NCBI RefSeq assembly: GCF_007483665.1
Contig: NZ_VIQO01000013.1
Coordinates: forward strand, 186,001 to 250,000
DNA: 64,000 nt
Source of the DNA: Catellatospora sichuanensis
GTDB lineage: Bacteria; Actinomycetota; Actinomycetes; Mycobacteriales; Micromonosporaceae
Reading direction: 5' to 3'
Position numbers and translations under genes: made by a program. Shown piece by piece: positions 32,997 to 41,458 of this stretch. How positions within the stretch are numbered: position 1 is the stretch's first letter; the number at the start of each line of letters is the position of its first letter. The notes below the pieces were generated by a model. The model searched no databases and was not told the origin of the DNA. It saw nothing but the letters and a program-made list of their open reading frames with translations.

Positions 32997-34973
32997 TCAG
33001 TCGTCGAGCCAGTCGAGACGGCGGTCGTCCCGGTTGCTGCGGCGGTCGTCGCCGTAACCGCTGCCCTGCTGGCCGTAGCCGCCCTGGGTCCCGTACGGGT
33101 CCTGCTGGCCGTAACCGGCGGCCGGCGGGGTGCCGTACGGGTCCTGCTGCTGGCCGTAGCCGCTCTGGGCGCCGTACGGGTCCTGCTGGCCGTAGCCCGG
33201 CTGCTGCTGCTGGCCGTATCCGGCGGCCGGCGGCGTGCCGTACGGGTCCTGCTGGCCGTAGCCACTCTGCTGGCCGTAGGACTCCTGGCCATAGGCCGGC
33301 TGCTGCTGGCCGTACCCGCCCGGCTGCTGGCCGTAGGCGCTGCCGCCGGACGTCGGGCCCGCGTAGTGCGTGGGCTCGTCGTACTGGCCCTGGTAGCCCG
33401 CCTGCTGCCCGTAGCCCGCCTGCTGCCCGTAGTCCGGCTGCTGCTGGCCGTACCCGGCCTGCTGGCCGTAGCCCTGGTCGTAGCTGGGCTGCCCGCCGCT
33501 GTAGCCGGAGGTCGGGGTGGTCGAGCCGTAGGCGTCGGCCGCGGAGCCGCCGTAACCGGACGTCGGCGCGGGGCTGCCGTAGCCGGAGGTGGGAGCCGGG
33601 TTGCCGTAGCCGCTGGTGGGTGCGGCACCGCCGTAGCCGGACGTCGGCGCGGGGCTGCCGTAGCCGCTGGTCGGGGCGACCGGCGAGCCGCCGTAGCCGC
33701 CCGCGGCCGGGGCGTCGTAGCCGCCGTACTGCTGGGTCGGCTGCACGGGCGAGCCGTAGCCGCCGCCGTACTGCTGCGTCGGCTGGGCCGGGGCGCCGTA
33801 GGGCTGCTGCGGGCCGCGCTGCGCGGGCACGCCGCCGTACTCGCCGGGGCGGTGCATCACCGTCGCGTCGGCGCCCGGACGGGCCACCATGGTCGGATCG
33901 GCGGGTCGGCCGTACGCACCGCCGGCGGCGCCGCCGTAGGCACCGGCTCCGGCACCCGCGCGGACGGGCTGCTGGGCCGCGGGGCGCACGCCCGGACGGC
34001 CGCGCACCGGCTCGTCGTCGTCGTCATCGTCGTCATCATCATCGTCATCGTCGTCGTCATCGCCGCCGCGCTTCATCACGAGCAGGACGATCGCGCCGAT
34101 GCCCAGCGCGACCAGCAGGCCGCCCAGGATGATCATGATCCAGGTCATGGTGCCCAGACCCTCGTCCTCGTCGTTCGAGGCCGGTTCGGTGGCCACCGTC
34201 TCGCCGCTGGTGTCGCCCGACTCCTCGGCGAGCGGGCTCTCCGCCGGAGGGGGCGACAACTCGGCGGACGGCGAAGCGCTGGCGTTCGCGTCGACCATCG
34301 AGATGTTGACGTCGGTCTTCGACTGCCCGGCGTTCAGGTTCACCGAGACGGACTTCATCTTGAACGGGTCCTTCTGGACCGTGATGACGATGAGGCCGGG
34401 CTCGATCGGAGCGGAAGCAGTCGGGGTGAAGGTGAACGTGCCCGACGCGTTCGTCGTCTTGGTCGGGAAGGTCCTGCCGCTGTCGTCGGACAGCGCGACG
34501 AGGGCCCCACTGATCGGGTCCCCGGTCTTCTGATCCCGCACGATGCCCGAGATCTTGCCGGTCGACTGCGGCTGCTGAACGACTTCCTTGGCCGTGAAGT
34601 TCCAGCTCTTCTTCTCACTGCCACCGACGGTGATGAAGATGCGCGTGACGCCAGGGCTCTTGGCCTTGATCGACGCAAGGAACTGCGCGGTCTGGCCGTT
34701 GGGGACCGTCTTTGCGCACTCACCGGAACACTCGGCTACGGCAGGGTTCGAGAACCCCACCTGCACCTCGACCGGTGCCGTGTCAGACGGGTTGTCGTTC
34801 TTCACCGTGAACGTGAGCTGCGTCGACTTCCCGACGTCAAGCGTGGTCGAATCTAGGTCAGGATTCACCAGATCGGCCGCGTGCGCGGGAGCTGATACGC
34901 CGATGAGAGTGCCAAGTGACACCATCGCTACCACTCCGACGCGTGCCAACCAGGACCGTCGCTGGGTAGTCAC
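32997..34973 (-). CDS. Single-pass membrane protein with Ig-like/CarboxypepD_reg outside domain, poly-Asp and long Gly/Tyr/Gln-rich tail
   Basis: 658 residues from GTG 34973 with GGAAGG upstream. Order: signal peptide (1-32, ending PAHA); an extracellular beta domain (about 34-140) with a Cys pair ECSGECAK; a carboxypeptidase-regulatory-like beta-sandwich ([20 protein letters not shown], about 143-230); a Pro/Ser/Glu spacer; one membrane helix ([21 protein letters not shown]); sixteen consecutive Asp; and about 320 residues of low complexity. The tail has PTSGYG(S/N/G)PA repeats, then YGQQ(Q/A/D) repeats, and ends with a basic-acidic [15 protein letters not shown]. The composition (Gly, Tyr, Gln, Pro, Ser; almost no Lys or hydrophobic residues) is that of an intrinsically disordered, prion-like segment. 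No function is known; a surface sensor or adhesin with a cytoplasmic scaffold is a guess. Confidence 0.8.
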   Translation of the reverse strand: MTTQRRSWLARVGVVAMVSLGTLIGVSAPAHAADLVNPDLDSTTLDVGKSTQLTFTVKNDNPSDTAPVEVQVGFSNPAVAECSGECAKTVPNGQTAQFLASIKAKSPGVTRIFITVGGSEKKSWNFTAKEVVQQPQSTGKISGIVRDQKTGDPISGALVALSDDSGRTFPTKTTNASGTFTFTPTASAPIEPGLIVITVQKDPFKMKSVSVNLNAGQSKTDVNISMVDANASASPSAELSPPPAESPLAEESGDTSGETVATEPASNDEDEGLGTMTWIMIILGGLLVALGIGAIVLLVMKRGGDDDDDDDDDDDDDDDDEPVRGRPGVRPAAQQPVRAGAGAGAYGGAAGGAYGRPADPTMVARPGADATVMHRPGEYGGVPAQRGPQQPYGAPAQPTQQYGGGYGSPVQPTQQYGGYDAPAAGGYGGSPVAPTSGYGSPAPTSGYGGAAPTSGYGNPAPTSGYGSPAPTSGYGGSAADAYGSTTPTSGYSGGQPSYDQGYGQQAGYGQQQPDYGQQAGYGQQAGYQGQYDEPTHYAGPTSGGSAYGQQPGGYGQQQPAYGQESYGQQSGYGQQDPYGTPPAAGYGQQQQPGYGQQDPYGAQSGYGQQQDPYGTPPAAGYGQQDPYGTQGGYGQQGSGYGDDRRSNRDDRRLDWLDD

Positions 34974-35116
34974 GGCCACCGCCTTCCAAGCTCCTCGATA
35001 ACCCACAGCGATCGGGGTGTGGGGGGCGCTGCGGGAATACACCGACCGCAACTATGCCTTGCGAAGCAAGGGTTGCGCGACCCAGGGCCGCCACAAAGTG
35101 AGCGGAAGTCATCTTG

Positions 35117-35122
35117 TATCGT
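35117..35122 (+). promoter_or_regulatory. -10 element of a probably leaderless mRNA (TATCGT)
   Basis: TATCGT ends 6 nt before ATG 35129 and there is no ribosome-binding site, giving the same start geometry as at 4243, 15266, 40695, 41459 and 63007. Confidence 0.5.
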
Positions 35123-35128
35123 CCGCTT

Positions 35129-35485
35129 ATGTCCCCCTCGCCTGAAATCTCCCCCGCCGTGACCTCGGCTCTGGACTGCCTGGCCAGCGGGCAGACTCCG
35201 GAACGTTTGACGCTCCGCGATGCGGTTAGGGCATTGTTGGCACGTCTCGCGGCCACGGCCCCTGGCCGTTCGGTGGAGGTGCGGGTTCCTCCTTATGGCG
35301 CGATTCAGTGCGTCGAGGGGCCGAGGCATACGAGAGGCACGCCACCGAACCTCGTCGAGACCGATCCGGTCACTTTTCTTCAGCTCGCGGCCGGCCGGGT
35401 GGATTGGGCGGCCGCGGTGGCCGATGGGCGGATTCGAGCCAGCGGCATTCGTTCCGATATCAGCAGTCTTTTCCCTATTGTCTAG
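35129..35485 (+). CDS. SCP2-like (sterol carrier family) protein
   Basis: 118 residues, soluble. An N-terminal helix pair (AVTSALDCLASGQTPERLTLRDAVRALLA) is followed by RSVEVRVPPYGAIQCVEG, then VETDPVTFLQLAAGRVDWAAAVADGRIRASG, the end of an SCP2 fold. This matches the small actinobacterial proteins annotated as sterol carrier family or bacterial SCP orthologue, which often lie next to purF. The ligand is probably a hydrophobic molecule, but this is untested. The ATG at 35129 is supported by the leaderless -10 box; the TTG further upstream is unlikely. Confidence 0.8.
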   Translation: MSPSPEISPAVTSALDCLASGQTPERLTLRDAVRALLARLAATAPGRSVEVRVPPYGAIQCVEGPRHTRGTPPNLVETDPVTFLQLAAGRVDWAAAVADGRIRASGIRSDISSLFPIV

Positions 35486-35676
35486 GCCCGCCGGGCCGGA
35501 GTCCGCATTCAGTCACGTAGCACACAGCCCGGCCACCAGGGTGCCCACCCTGCCGGGTCACGTACACTGAGCTGCGGCGGCGATCGCCGCCGGACGCCGA
35601 CACACACCACCGATGCCGGCTCACTGAGCAGGGCATCTAGGCAGCTACTGAAGCGACAAGCGCAAGGAGCAACAGG

Positions 35677-37197
35677 GTGCCCCGAGGCGACGGCCGGCTG
35701 AGCCACGAACTCGACCCCCACCGGCCAGGACCGCAAGACGCATGCGGCGTCTTCGGTGTCTGGGCCCCTGGTGAAGAGGTTTCCAAGCTCACCTACTTCG
35801 GGCTGTACGCGCTGCAGCACCGCGGGCAGGAGGCCGCCGGCATCGCGGTGAGCGACGGTTCCGGCGTGGTGGTCTACAAGGACGTCGGCCTGGTCGCCCA
35901 GGTCTTCGACGAGCCGACGCTGGCCAGCCTGCGCGGTCATCTCGCCATCGGGCACGCGCGCTACTCGACCACCGGCGACTCGACCTGGGAGAACTCCCAA
36001 CCCACGCTGCAGTCGACCACCGGCGGCACCACGATCGCGCTGGCCCACAACGGCAACCTGGTGAACACCGCCGACCTGGCCCGCCGCGCCGCGGAACTCG
36101 GCATGGACAGCCGCGGTTCCACCAACGACACCAGCCTGGTGACCATGCTGCTGGCCGGCCACCCCGACCTGTCCGTCGAGGCCGCCGCGATGAAGGTGCT
36201 GCCGACCGTCGAGGGCGCGTTCAGCTTCGTCTTCATGGACGAGAACACCCTCTACGCGGCCCGCGACCACCACGGCGTGCGGCCCCTGGTGCTGGGTCGC
36301 CTGGAGCGCGGCTGGGTCGTCGCGAGCGAGCAGGCGGCGCTGGACATCGTCGGCGCGTCCGTGGTCCGCGAGGTCGAGCCCGGCGAGCTGATCGCCATCG
36401 ACGAGCACGGCCTGCGCTCCTCGCGCTTCGCCGCGCCGGACCCCAAGGGCTGCCTGTTCGAGTACGTCTACCTGGCCCGCCCCGACGCGACCATCAACGG
36501 CCGCAACATCTACTCGACCCGGGTGGAGATCGGCCGCAAGCTGGCCGCCGAGCACCCGGTCGACGCCGACCTCGTCATCCCCGTGCCCGAGTCGGGCACG
36601 CCGGGTGCGATCGGCTACGCCGAGGCCTCCGGCATCCCCTACGGCCAGGGCCTGATGAAGAACGCCTACGTCGGGCGCACGTTCATCCAGCCGTCGCAGA
36701 CCATCCGCGCGCTGGGCGTACGCCTCAAACTCAACCCGCTGCGCGACAACGTGCGGGGCAAGCGCCTCGTCGTGGTCGACGACTCCATCGTGCGCGGCAC
36801 CACGCAGCGCGCCATCGTGCGCATGCTGCGCGAGGCGGGCGCGCTGGAGGTGCACGTGCGCATCTCCTCTCCGCCGGTGAAGTGGCCGTGTTTCTACGGC
36901 ATCGACTTCGCGACCGGCGCCGAACTGCTGGCGAACGGCATGGACATGGAGGGCATCCGCCGCTCCATCGGCGCCGACTCGCTCGGCTACGTGTCGCTCG
37001 AGGGGCTGATCGCCGCCTCGGAGCAGCCGAAGAACCGCCTGTGCCGGGCCTGCTTCGACGGCGAATACCCGATCAAGCTGCCGGCCAGCAACCTGATCGG
37101 CAAACACGTGCTCGAAGGGGTCGGCCGCCGGGTCGAGTCCGAAGAGCTCAGCGGCGACCAGGCCGCAGCACCGTCCACGGAGCTGAGCCGGTCTTAG
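35677..37197 (+). CDS. purF: Amidophosphoribosyltransferase (first step of purine synthesis)
   Basis: 506 residues from GTG 35677 with AGGAG 7-8 nt upstream. It converts PRPP and glutamine to phosphoribosylamine. The N-terminal nucleophile is Cys23 in DACGVFGVW, exposed after removal of a 22-residue propeptide, as in the Bacillus-type enzyme. The glutaminase domain shows LQHRGQEAAGIAV and HNGNLVN. The PRPP-binding loop is VVVDDSIVRGTT. C-terminal Cys residues in NRLCRACFDGEYP are consistent with the [4Fe-4S] cluster of this enzyme class. TACACT at 35563-35568 is a possible -10 element. purM follows after 65 bp. Confidence 0.97.
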   Translation: MPRGDGRLSHELDPHRPGPQDACGVFGVWAPGEEVSKLTYFGLYALQHRGQEAAGIAVSDGSGVVVYKDVGLVAQVFDEPTLASLRGHLAIGHARYSTTGDSTWENSQPTLQSTTGGTTIALAHNGNLVNTADLARRAAELGMDSRGSTNDTSLVTMLLAGHPDLSVEAAAMKVLPTVEGAFSFVFMDENTLYAARDHHGVRPLVLGRLERGWVVASEQAALDIVGASVVREVEPGELIAIDEHGLRSSRFAAPDPKGCLFEYVYLARPDATINGRNIYSTRVEIGRKLAAEHPVDADLVIPVPESGTPGAIGYAEASGIPYGQGLMKNAYVGRTFIQPSQTIRALGVRLKLNPLRDNVRGKRLVVVDDSIVRGTTQRAIVRMLREAGALEVHVRISSPPVKWPCFYGIDFATGAELLANGMDMEGIRRSIGADSLGYVSLEGLIAASEQPKNRLCRACFDGEYPIKLPASNLIGKHVLEGVGRRVESEELSGDQAAAPSTELSRS

Positions 37198-37262
37198 TAC
37201 CACTCGTCACGGCACCGCCGACCCTTCCCAGAGCGGTGCCGCGCACAAAGAGGAGAAATACC

Positions 37263-38405
37263 GTGACGCACGTGACCGAGCGCCCCGTCTCCGGGCAACC
37301 GGAAAACGGAGACCGTCAGCTGTGGACGGCGGGTGGCAGCACCAACCGCCGTCGCACCGTCACCTACGCCGACGCGGGCGTGTCGATCCACGCCGGTGAC
37401 AAGGCCGTGGAACTGCTGAAGGGCAAGGTCGCTCGGACGCACCGTCCCGAGGTGCTGGGCGGGCTCGGTGGTTTCTCCGGCCTGTTCAAGCTCGACACCT
37501 CGAAGTACAAGAGCCCGGTGCTGGCGTCCTCCACCGACGGCGTGGGCACCAAGCTGGCCATCGCGCAGCAGATGAACATCCACGACACGGTCGGCATCGA
37601 CCTGGTCGCGATGGTCGTCGACGACCTGGTCGCGTGTGGCGCGGAGCCGCTGTTCCTGCTCGACTACATCGCCTGCGGCGAGGTCGTGCCGGACCGGGTC
37701 GCCGAGATCGGTGCGGGCATCGCCGACGGCTGCCGCTACGCAGGTTGCGCGCTGCTGGGCGGCGAGACCGCCGAGCACCCCGGCCTGATGCGCCCGGACG
37801 AGTACGACCTGTCGGCCAACGGTGTCGGCGTCGTCGAGGAGGACCTGATCCTCGGCGCGGAGCGGGTGCAGCCCGGTGACGTGGTCATCGCGATGCGCTC
37901 GTCCGGCCTGCACTCCAACGGCTACTCGCTGGTCCGCCACGTGCTGCTCGGCCAGGCCCGCCTGAAGCTCGACTCCGTCATCGAGGACCTGGGCGACCAG
38001 CGCACCCTCGGCGAGGAGCTGCTGACCCCCACCAAGATCTACGCCAAGGACTGCCTGAGCCTGATCGCCGAGTGCGACGTGCGGGCGTTCGCCCACGTCA
38101 CCGGCGGCGGCATCCCCGGCAACCTGGTCCGCGTCCTCCCCAAGCACCTGGACGCCACGGTCAACCGCTCCACCTGGGCCCCCCAGCCCATCTTCGACCT
38201 GATCCAGCGCAAGGGCCGCATCGACCAGCACGACCTCGAGTCGACCTTCAACATGGGCGTCGGCATGTTCGCCGTCGTCTCCGCCGCCGACGCCGACCGC
38301 GCCATGGCGCTGCTCACCGGCCGCGGCGTCGAATGCTGGCACGTCGGCGACATCATCGAAGGCACCGGCCAGGTCCACATGCTCGGCTCCCACACCCGCG
38401 GCTAA
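37263..38405 (+). CDS. purM: Phosphoribosylformylglycinamidine cyclo-ligase (AIR synthetase)
   Basis: 380 residues from GTG 37263, preceded by AGAGGAGAAATACC. It closes the imidazole ring of AIR from FGAM with ATP. Family motifs: TYADAGVSIHAGD at the N-terminus, SSTDGVGTKLAIA, MVVDDLVACGAEPLFLLDYI, CALLGGETAEHPG, SSGLHSNGYSLVR and HVTGGGIPGN. The first 30 residues are a poorly conserved Thr/Arg-rich extension. It forms the usual purF-purM operon. Confidence 0.97.
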   Translation: MTHVTERPVSGQPENGDRQLWTAGGSTNRRRTVTYADAGVSIHAGDKAVELLKGKVARTHRPEVLGGLGGFSGLFKLDTSKYKSPVLASSTDGVGTKLAIAQQMNIHDTVGIDLVAMVVDDLVACGAEPLFLLDYIACGEVVPDRVAEIGAGIADGCRYAGCALLGGETAEHPGLMRPDEYDLSANGVGVVEEDLILGAERVQPGDVVIAMRSSGLHSNGYSLVRHVLLGQARLKLDSVIEDLGDQRTLGEELLTPTKIYAKDCLSLIAECDVRAFAHVTGGGIPGNLVRVLPKHLDATVNRSTWAPQPIFDLIQRKGRIDQHDLESTFNMGVGMFAVVSAADADRAMALLTGRGVECWHVGDIIEGTGQVHMLGSHTRG

Positions 38406-38442
38406 CCCCACCCCTCACCCACCACACGCCACACGCCACACC

Positions 38443-38533
38443 CAAGATCGCGACGATCTTGCGCGAGCTGTGGGGATGACACGCCCCGATCGGGCATATC
38501 CCCAACAGTTCACGCAAGATCGTCGCGATCTTG
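38443..38533. repeat. Intergenic palindrome, family B (91 bp)
   Basis: It begins CAAGATCGCGACGATCTTGC, continues CGAGCTGTGGGGA, and the end (TCCCCAACAGTTCACGC then AAGATCGTCGCGATCTTG) is the complement with few mismatches. Each arm also contains its own short palindrome (AAGATCGCGACGATCTT), so the RNA could fold in more than one way. It lies between purM and the leftward transketolase gene. Confidence 0.8.
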
Positions 38534-38605
38534 CTTCGTGGGGGTTCGCCGTGGGCTTGGGCAGGAGCCAGGGGGTACGGAAGGCAGGGGTGCCGGTGCC
38601 GGAGG

Positions 38606-39481
38606 TCAGGGGAGCCAGGGGGTCAGGGAGGTGCGGAGGGTGGCGGGGTCGAGGCCGTGCCAGCGGGCGTGGTCAGCGGGGGTGCCGTAGGCGTGCAGGT
38701 CACGGCGGGTTACGCCGAGGCTGAGGAGGCGGTGCGGGCGGTCGGCGAGGGCCTCGGAGATGACGTGGGCCGAGGTGCCGGCAAGGTAGGGCTCGACCAG
38801 GGCCACGTTGCCCGAGGTGGCGAGTTCGCGCAGGCCGGTGGTGTCGAACGGGCGGGGCGTGTGGGTGTAGGCCACGGTGACGTCGAGGCCCTTCGTCGCT
38901 TCGAGGACCGGGGCGAGCATCGGGCCGACTGCCACGACCAGGGCCTTCGTGCCGTGGCGCACGGGGCGCAGGGAAGACGCGTCGGCGTACGCGATGTCGT
39001 TGGTCTGGGTCGACAGCCGCAGGTAGACCGGGTCGTCGTGGGCGGCGGCCGCCGTGAGCAGCGGCGCGACCTCGCCCGGGTGGCCGGGCACGTGGATGGT
39101 CCAGCCGGGCAGGGTGTCGAGGAGCTGCACATCCATCGGTGACATGTGGGTGTAGCCCTCGGACGAGCCGTCGTAGGACGCGCCCACGCTGACCAGGATC
39201 GCGCCCACACCCTGGTGGGCGAGGTCGAGCTTGATCTGCTCGTACGCCCGGTCGACCAGGAACGTCGCGTAGCTGTGCGCGATGGGCCGCAGCCCCGTCA
39301 GCGCCAGCCCGCCCGCGACGCCGATCATGAGCTGCTCGCGGATGCCGACGTTGAGCACCCGGTCGGCGTGCTTGAGCGCCGCCCGCTCGAACGCCGCGGC
39401 CGAGATGTCGGCCAGCACCAGCGCGGTGCGCGGATCCGCGTCGATCAGCGCGGTGGCCGTGTCGATGAACGCCTGCCTCAT
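38606..39481 (-). CDS. Transketolase, C-terminal subunit (pyrimidine-binding plus C domain)
   Basis: 291 residues. This is the second half of a split transketolase. The Glu that activates the thiamine ring is in RVLNVGIREQLMIGVAGGLA, and the domain continues LRPIAHSYATFLVDRAYEQI. The C-terminal Rossmann-like domain (about 170-291) contains VTVAYTHTPRPFDTTGL. It works with the adjacent N-subunit, whose stop lies just 2 nt upstream. Split transketolases act in the pentose phosphate pathway or in specialised routes making transaldol-type sugars; the physiological substrate is not evident. Confidence 0.87.
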   Translation of the reverse strand: MRQAFIDTATALIDADPRTALVLADISAAAFERAALKHADRVLNVGIREQLMIGVAGGLALTGLRPIAHSYATFLVDRAYEQIKLDLAHQGVGAILVSVGASYDGSSEGYTHMSPMDVQLLDTLPGWTIHVPGHPGEVAPLLTAAAAHDDPVYLRLSTQTNDIAYADASSLRPVRHGTKALVVAVGPMLAPVLEATKGLDVTVAYTHTPRPFDTTGLRELATSGNVALVEPYLAGTSAHVISEALADRPHRLLSLGVTRRDLHAYGTPADHARWHGLDPATLRTSLTPWLP

Positions 39482-39483
39482 GA

Positions 39484-40161
39484 TCAGCTTCCCTTCGTCT
39501 CGACGACCGCCACGACCACGTGCGGCGCGCCTTCCCCGGCCTGCCTCAGCCCGGCCTCGACGGCGTCGTGGTCGCGCCCGTCGACGGTGACCGCGGTCCA
39601 GCCGTGCACCGCGAACCGGGATGCGATCCCGCCCGGCCAGCCGTGCGACGCGCTCCGGTTGTCGATCACCACGGCGGTGACCGAGTCCAGCCCGGTGGCG
39701 CCCGCGTACGCGATGGCCTCGTGGTTGCTGCCCTCGTCGAGTTCCGCGTCGCCGAGCAGCACGTACACCCGCGGCTCCAGCCGCCCCTGGGCGCGCAGGC
39801 CCAGCGCCGTACCTACGCCCAGGCCCAGCCCGTGCCCGAGCGAACCCGAACTGATCTCCACGCCCGGCACCCGCAGCCGGTCCGGGTGGTGCCCGAGCGG
39901 ACTGTCCGCGCCGGCGAGATCGTCGAGCCAGTCGTGCGGGAGGAAGCCCTTCGCCGCCAGCACCGCGTAGTAGGCGGCCGGCCCGTGCCCCTTGGAGAGC
40001 AGGAACCGGTCCCGGTCGGGGTCGTCGAGCCGGCGCGGGTCCACCCGCAGCACCCGGTCGTAGAGCACCCAGAGCACGTCCAGGGTCGAGAACGCGCTCG
40101 GCGCGTGCTTCTCGTCCCCGGTCAGCCGCCGGAGCAGCGGCTCGACATCCATCACCGTCAT
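39484..40161 (-). CDS. Transketolase, N-terminal subunit (TPP diphosphate-binding)
   Basis: 225 residues from ATG 40161. The thiamine-diphosphate and Mg motif is LLGDAELDEGSNHEAIAYAG ... VVIDNRS, preceded by DRFLLSKGHGPAAYYAVLA and ISSGSLGHGLGLGVGTALGL. The length matches N-subunits of split transketolases. It is divergent from a SoxR-type regulator, and the start lies within 15 bp of the regulator's palindromic site, implying that the two genes are under shared control. Confidence 0.87.
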   Translation of the reverse strand: MTVMDVEPLLRRLTGDEKHAPSAFSTLDVLWVLYDRVLRVDPRRLDDPDRDRFLLSKGHGPAAYYAVLAAKGFLPHDWLDDLAGADSPLGHHPDRLRVPGVEISSGSLGHGLGLGVGTALGLRAQGRLEPRVYVLLGDAELDEGSNHEAIAYAGATGLDSVTAVVIDNRSASHGWPGGIASRFAVHGWTAVTVDGRDHDAVEAGLRQAGEGAPHVVVAVVETKGS

Positions 40162-40173
40162 GGGAGTAGCCTG

Positions 40174-40200
40174 CAAGTTAAAGTGCACTTGAACTCAAGT
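40174..40200. promoter_or_regulatory. Candidate SoxR/MerR operator between divergent genes
   Basis: Two overlapping inverted repeats, CAAGT-N8-ACTTG (40174-40191) and ACTTGA-AC-TCAAGT (40187-40200), share the CTTGA/TCAAG half-sites of known SoxR boxes. The site lies between the transketolase N-subunit start (40161) and the SoxR-like gene (40212). Confidence 0.6.
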
Positions 40201-40211
40201 ACGGGGGACGT

Positions 40212-40649
40212 GTGAAACCGGTGACACTCACCATCGGCGAGCTGGCGGCCCGCAGCGGAGTCGCGCCGTCGGCGCTGCGCTTCTACGAGGAACGCGGGCT
40301 GATCCACTCCACGCGCACCAGCGGCAACCAGCGCCGGTACGAGCGCAGCGAGCTGCGCCGGGTCTCCTTCATCCGGATCGCGCAGCAGATCGGGGTGTCC
40401 CTGGAACGGATCAGGGACGCACTGAAGGAGCTGCCCGAGGGGCGCACACCCACCAAAGCCGACTGGACCCGGCTCTCCGCCCACTGGCGGTCCGAACTCG
40501 ACGACCGGATCGCGCTGATGCAGCGCCTGCGCGACACCCTCGACGGGTGCATCGGCTGCGGCTGCCTTTCCCTGCAGTCGTGCCGGCTCTACAACCCGGG
40601 CGACGAGCTCGCCGCGCAGGGCGCCGGCCCACGCAAACTGCTGGGCTGA
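40212..40649 (+). CDS. soxR: SoxR-type MerR-family redox regulator
   Basis: 145 residues from GTG 40212 after GGGGGAC. MerR winged helix: LTIGELAARSGVAPSALRFY then EERGLIHSTRTSGNQRRY. After the dimerisation helix comes CIGCGCLSLQSC, the CX2CXCX5C motif that binds the [2Fe-2S] cluster of SoxR. In actinobacteria SoxR responds mainly to redox-active secondary metabolites rather than superoxide, and switches a few genes through a distorted 19-20-bp spacer promoter. It is divergent from the split transketolase, which is therefore a candidate target. Confidence 0.92.
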   Translation: MKPVTLTIGELAARSGVAPSALRFYEERGLIHSTRTSGNQRRYERSELRRVSFIRIAQQIGVSLERIRDALKELPEGRTPTKADWTRLSAHWRSELDDRIALMQRLRDTLDGCIGCGCLSLQSCRLYNPGDELAAQGAGPRKLLG

Positions 40650-40682
40650 CCAAGCGGGACGGCGCGGTGGCGGCAGCGCGCA

Positions 40683-40688
40683 TAGGGT
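40683..40688 (+). promoter_or_regulatory. -10 element, leaderless layout (TAGGGT)
   Basis: TAGGGT ends 6 nt before ATG 40695, with no ribosome-binding site. Confidence 0.5.
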
Positions 40689-40694
40689 GGGTGC

Positions 40695-41339
40695 ATGACC
40701 CTCGTCGATGCCGATGTCGAGCAGCCGCCGCCCCCGCCGCCCGCCCGGCCCGGCCGCCGCCTGCGCGTGCTCGGCATCGTGGCGGGCGTGCTGATCCTGG
40801 CCGTGGTCGGGGCGGGAGTAGCCGCGACCACGTACTACGACGGTGTCCCTGTTCCCGGCGAGTTCCGGGCCGACCACGCCGTCGTGGACATCGACGAGTT
40901 GCCGATGCCCGTGCTCAATACATTCGTCGCCGCCGTCGACCCCTCCTTCTACGAAGATCCGTTCCGGCCCTGGTCAGGTTCACTGATCACCCGCCGCTAC
41001 GCCGCGTACGCCGCGCAGGACAACGACGCCCGCCGGACCGGCATCATGGCGAACAAGCTGGAAGACCGCTACTCCCACCTGGAAATCCTGGGCTTCTATC
41101 TCAACAGCGCCGACTTCGGCCGCGGCGCGGTCGGCCTCGAACCGGCGGCCCAGGCATACTTCGGCAAGCCCGCGACGCGGCTGACCGTGGCCGAGGCCGC
41201 CGTGCTCGCAGCCCGGCTCGCCCCGGACGCCTCCGCCAACCCGAAGGCGGTATGGGAACAGGTGCTCCGCACCATGGCGGCGCGCGGCTGGCTGGCCCAG
41301 GCGGAGCTGGCCACGCTGGCCTATCCCAACATCCGGTAA
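40695..41339 (+). CDS. GT51-like membrane protein lacking the catalytic Glu (paralogue 1)
   Basis: 214 residues: a Pro-rich cytoplasmic head, one membrane helix (VLGIVAGVLILAVVGAGVAAT) and an outside domain with the skeleton of a GT51 peptidoglycan glycosyltransferase. Motif equivalents: AAVDPSFYEDPFR (normally E-D-x-x-F, here V-D), SLITRRYAAYA (STITQQ-type), NKLEDRYSHLEILGFYLNSA then DFGRGAVGLEPAAQAYFGK, and LTVAEAAVLAARL. The Glu that acts as general base is replaced by Val, so polymerase activity is unlikely. The penicillin-binding half is absent. It could be a regulatory or structural relative of class A PBPs. Confidence 0.75.
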   Translation: MTLVDADVEQPPPPPPARPGRRLRVLGIVAGVLILAVVGAGVAATTYYDGVPVPGEFRADHAVVDIDELPMPVLNTFVAAVDPSFYEDPFRPWSGSLITRRYAAYAAQDNDARRTGIMANKLEDRYSHLEILGFYLNSADFGRGAVGLEPAAQAYFGKPATRLTVAEAAVLAARLAPDASANPKAVWEQVLRTMAARGWLAQAELATLAYPNIR

Positions 41340-41446
41340 CCCGTCGCCGCACCGGCTGAGGGTCGTAGCCGCAGCATCAACGCGGCCTCGCAACCCGATC
41401 GCACAGCAGTGCGGGCGTTCGGGCTGCAAACGATCATCGATGCGTT

Positions 41447-41452
41447 TACCTT
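41447..41452 (+). promoter_or_regulatory. -10 element, leaderless layout (TACCTT)
   Basis: TACCTT ends 6 nt before ATG 41459, with no ribosome-binding site. Confidence 0.5.
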
Positions 41453-41458
41453 GACGGA

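Noticed and set aside
33040-33700. Regularly spaced repeats that could suggest a CRISPR array or tandem minisatellite
   Set aside because: The periodicity is that of PTSGYG/YGQQ codons inside one open protein frame; there are no unique spacers of constant length.
35486-35676. Possible purine riboswitch before purF, and likewise before purS
   Set aside because: No conserved three-way-junction core is visible; only a -10-like TACACT was found before purF.
35509-37203. A 564-codon leftward frame opposite purF
   Set aside because: Same reason; the PurF protein is complete and well conserved in the sense direction.
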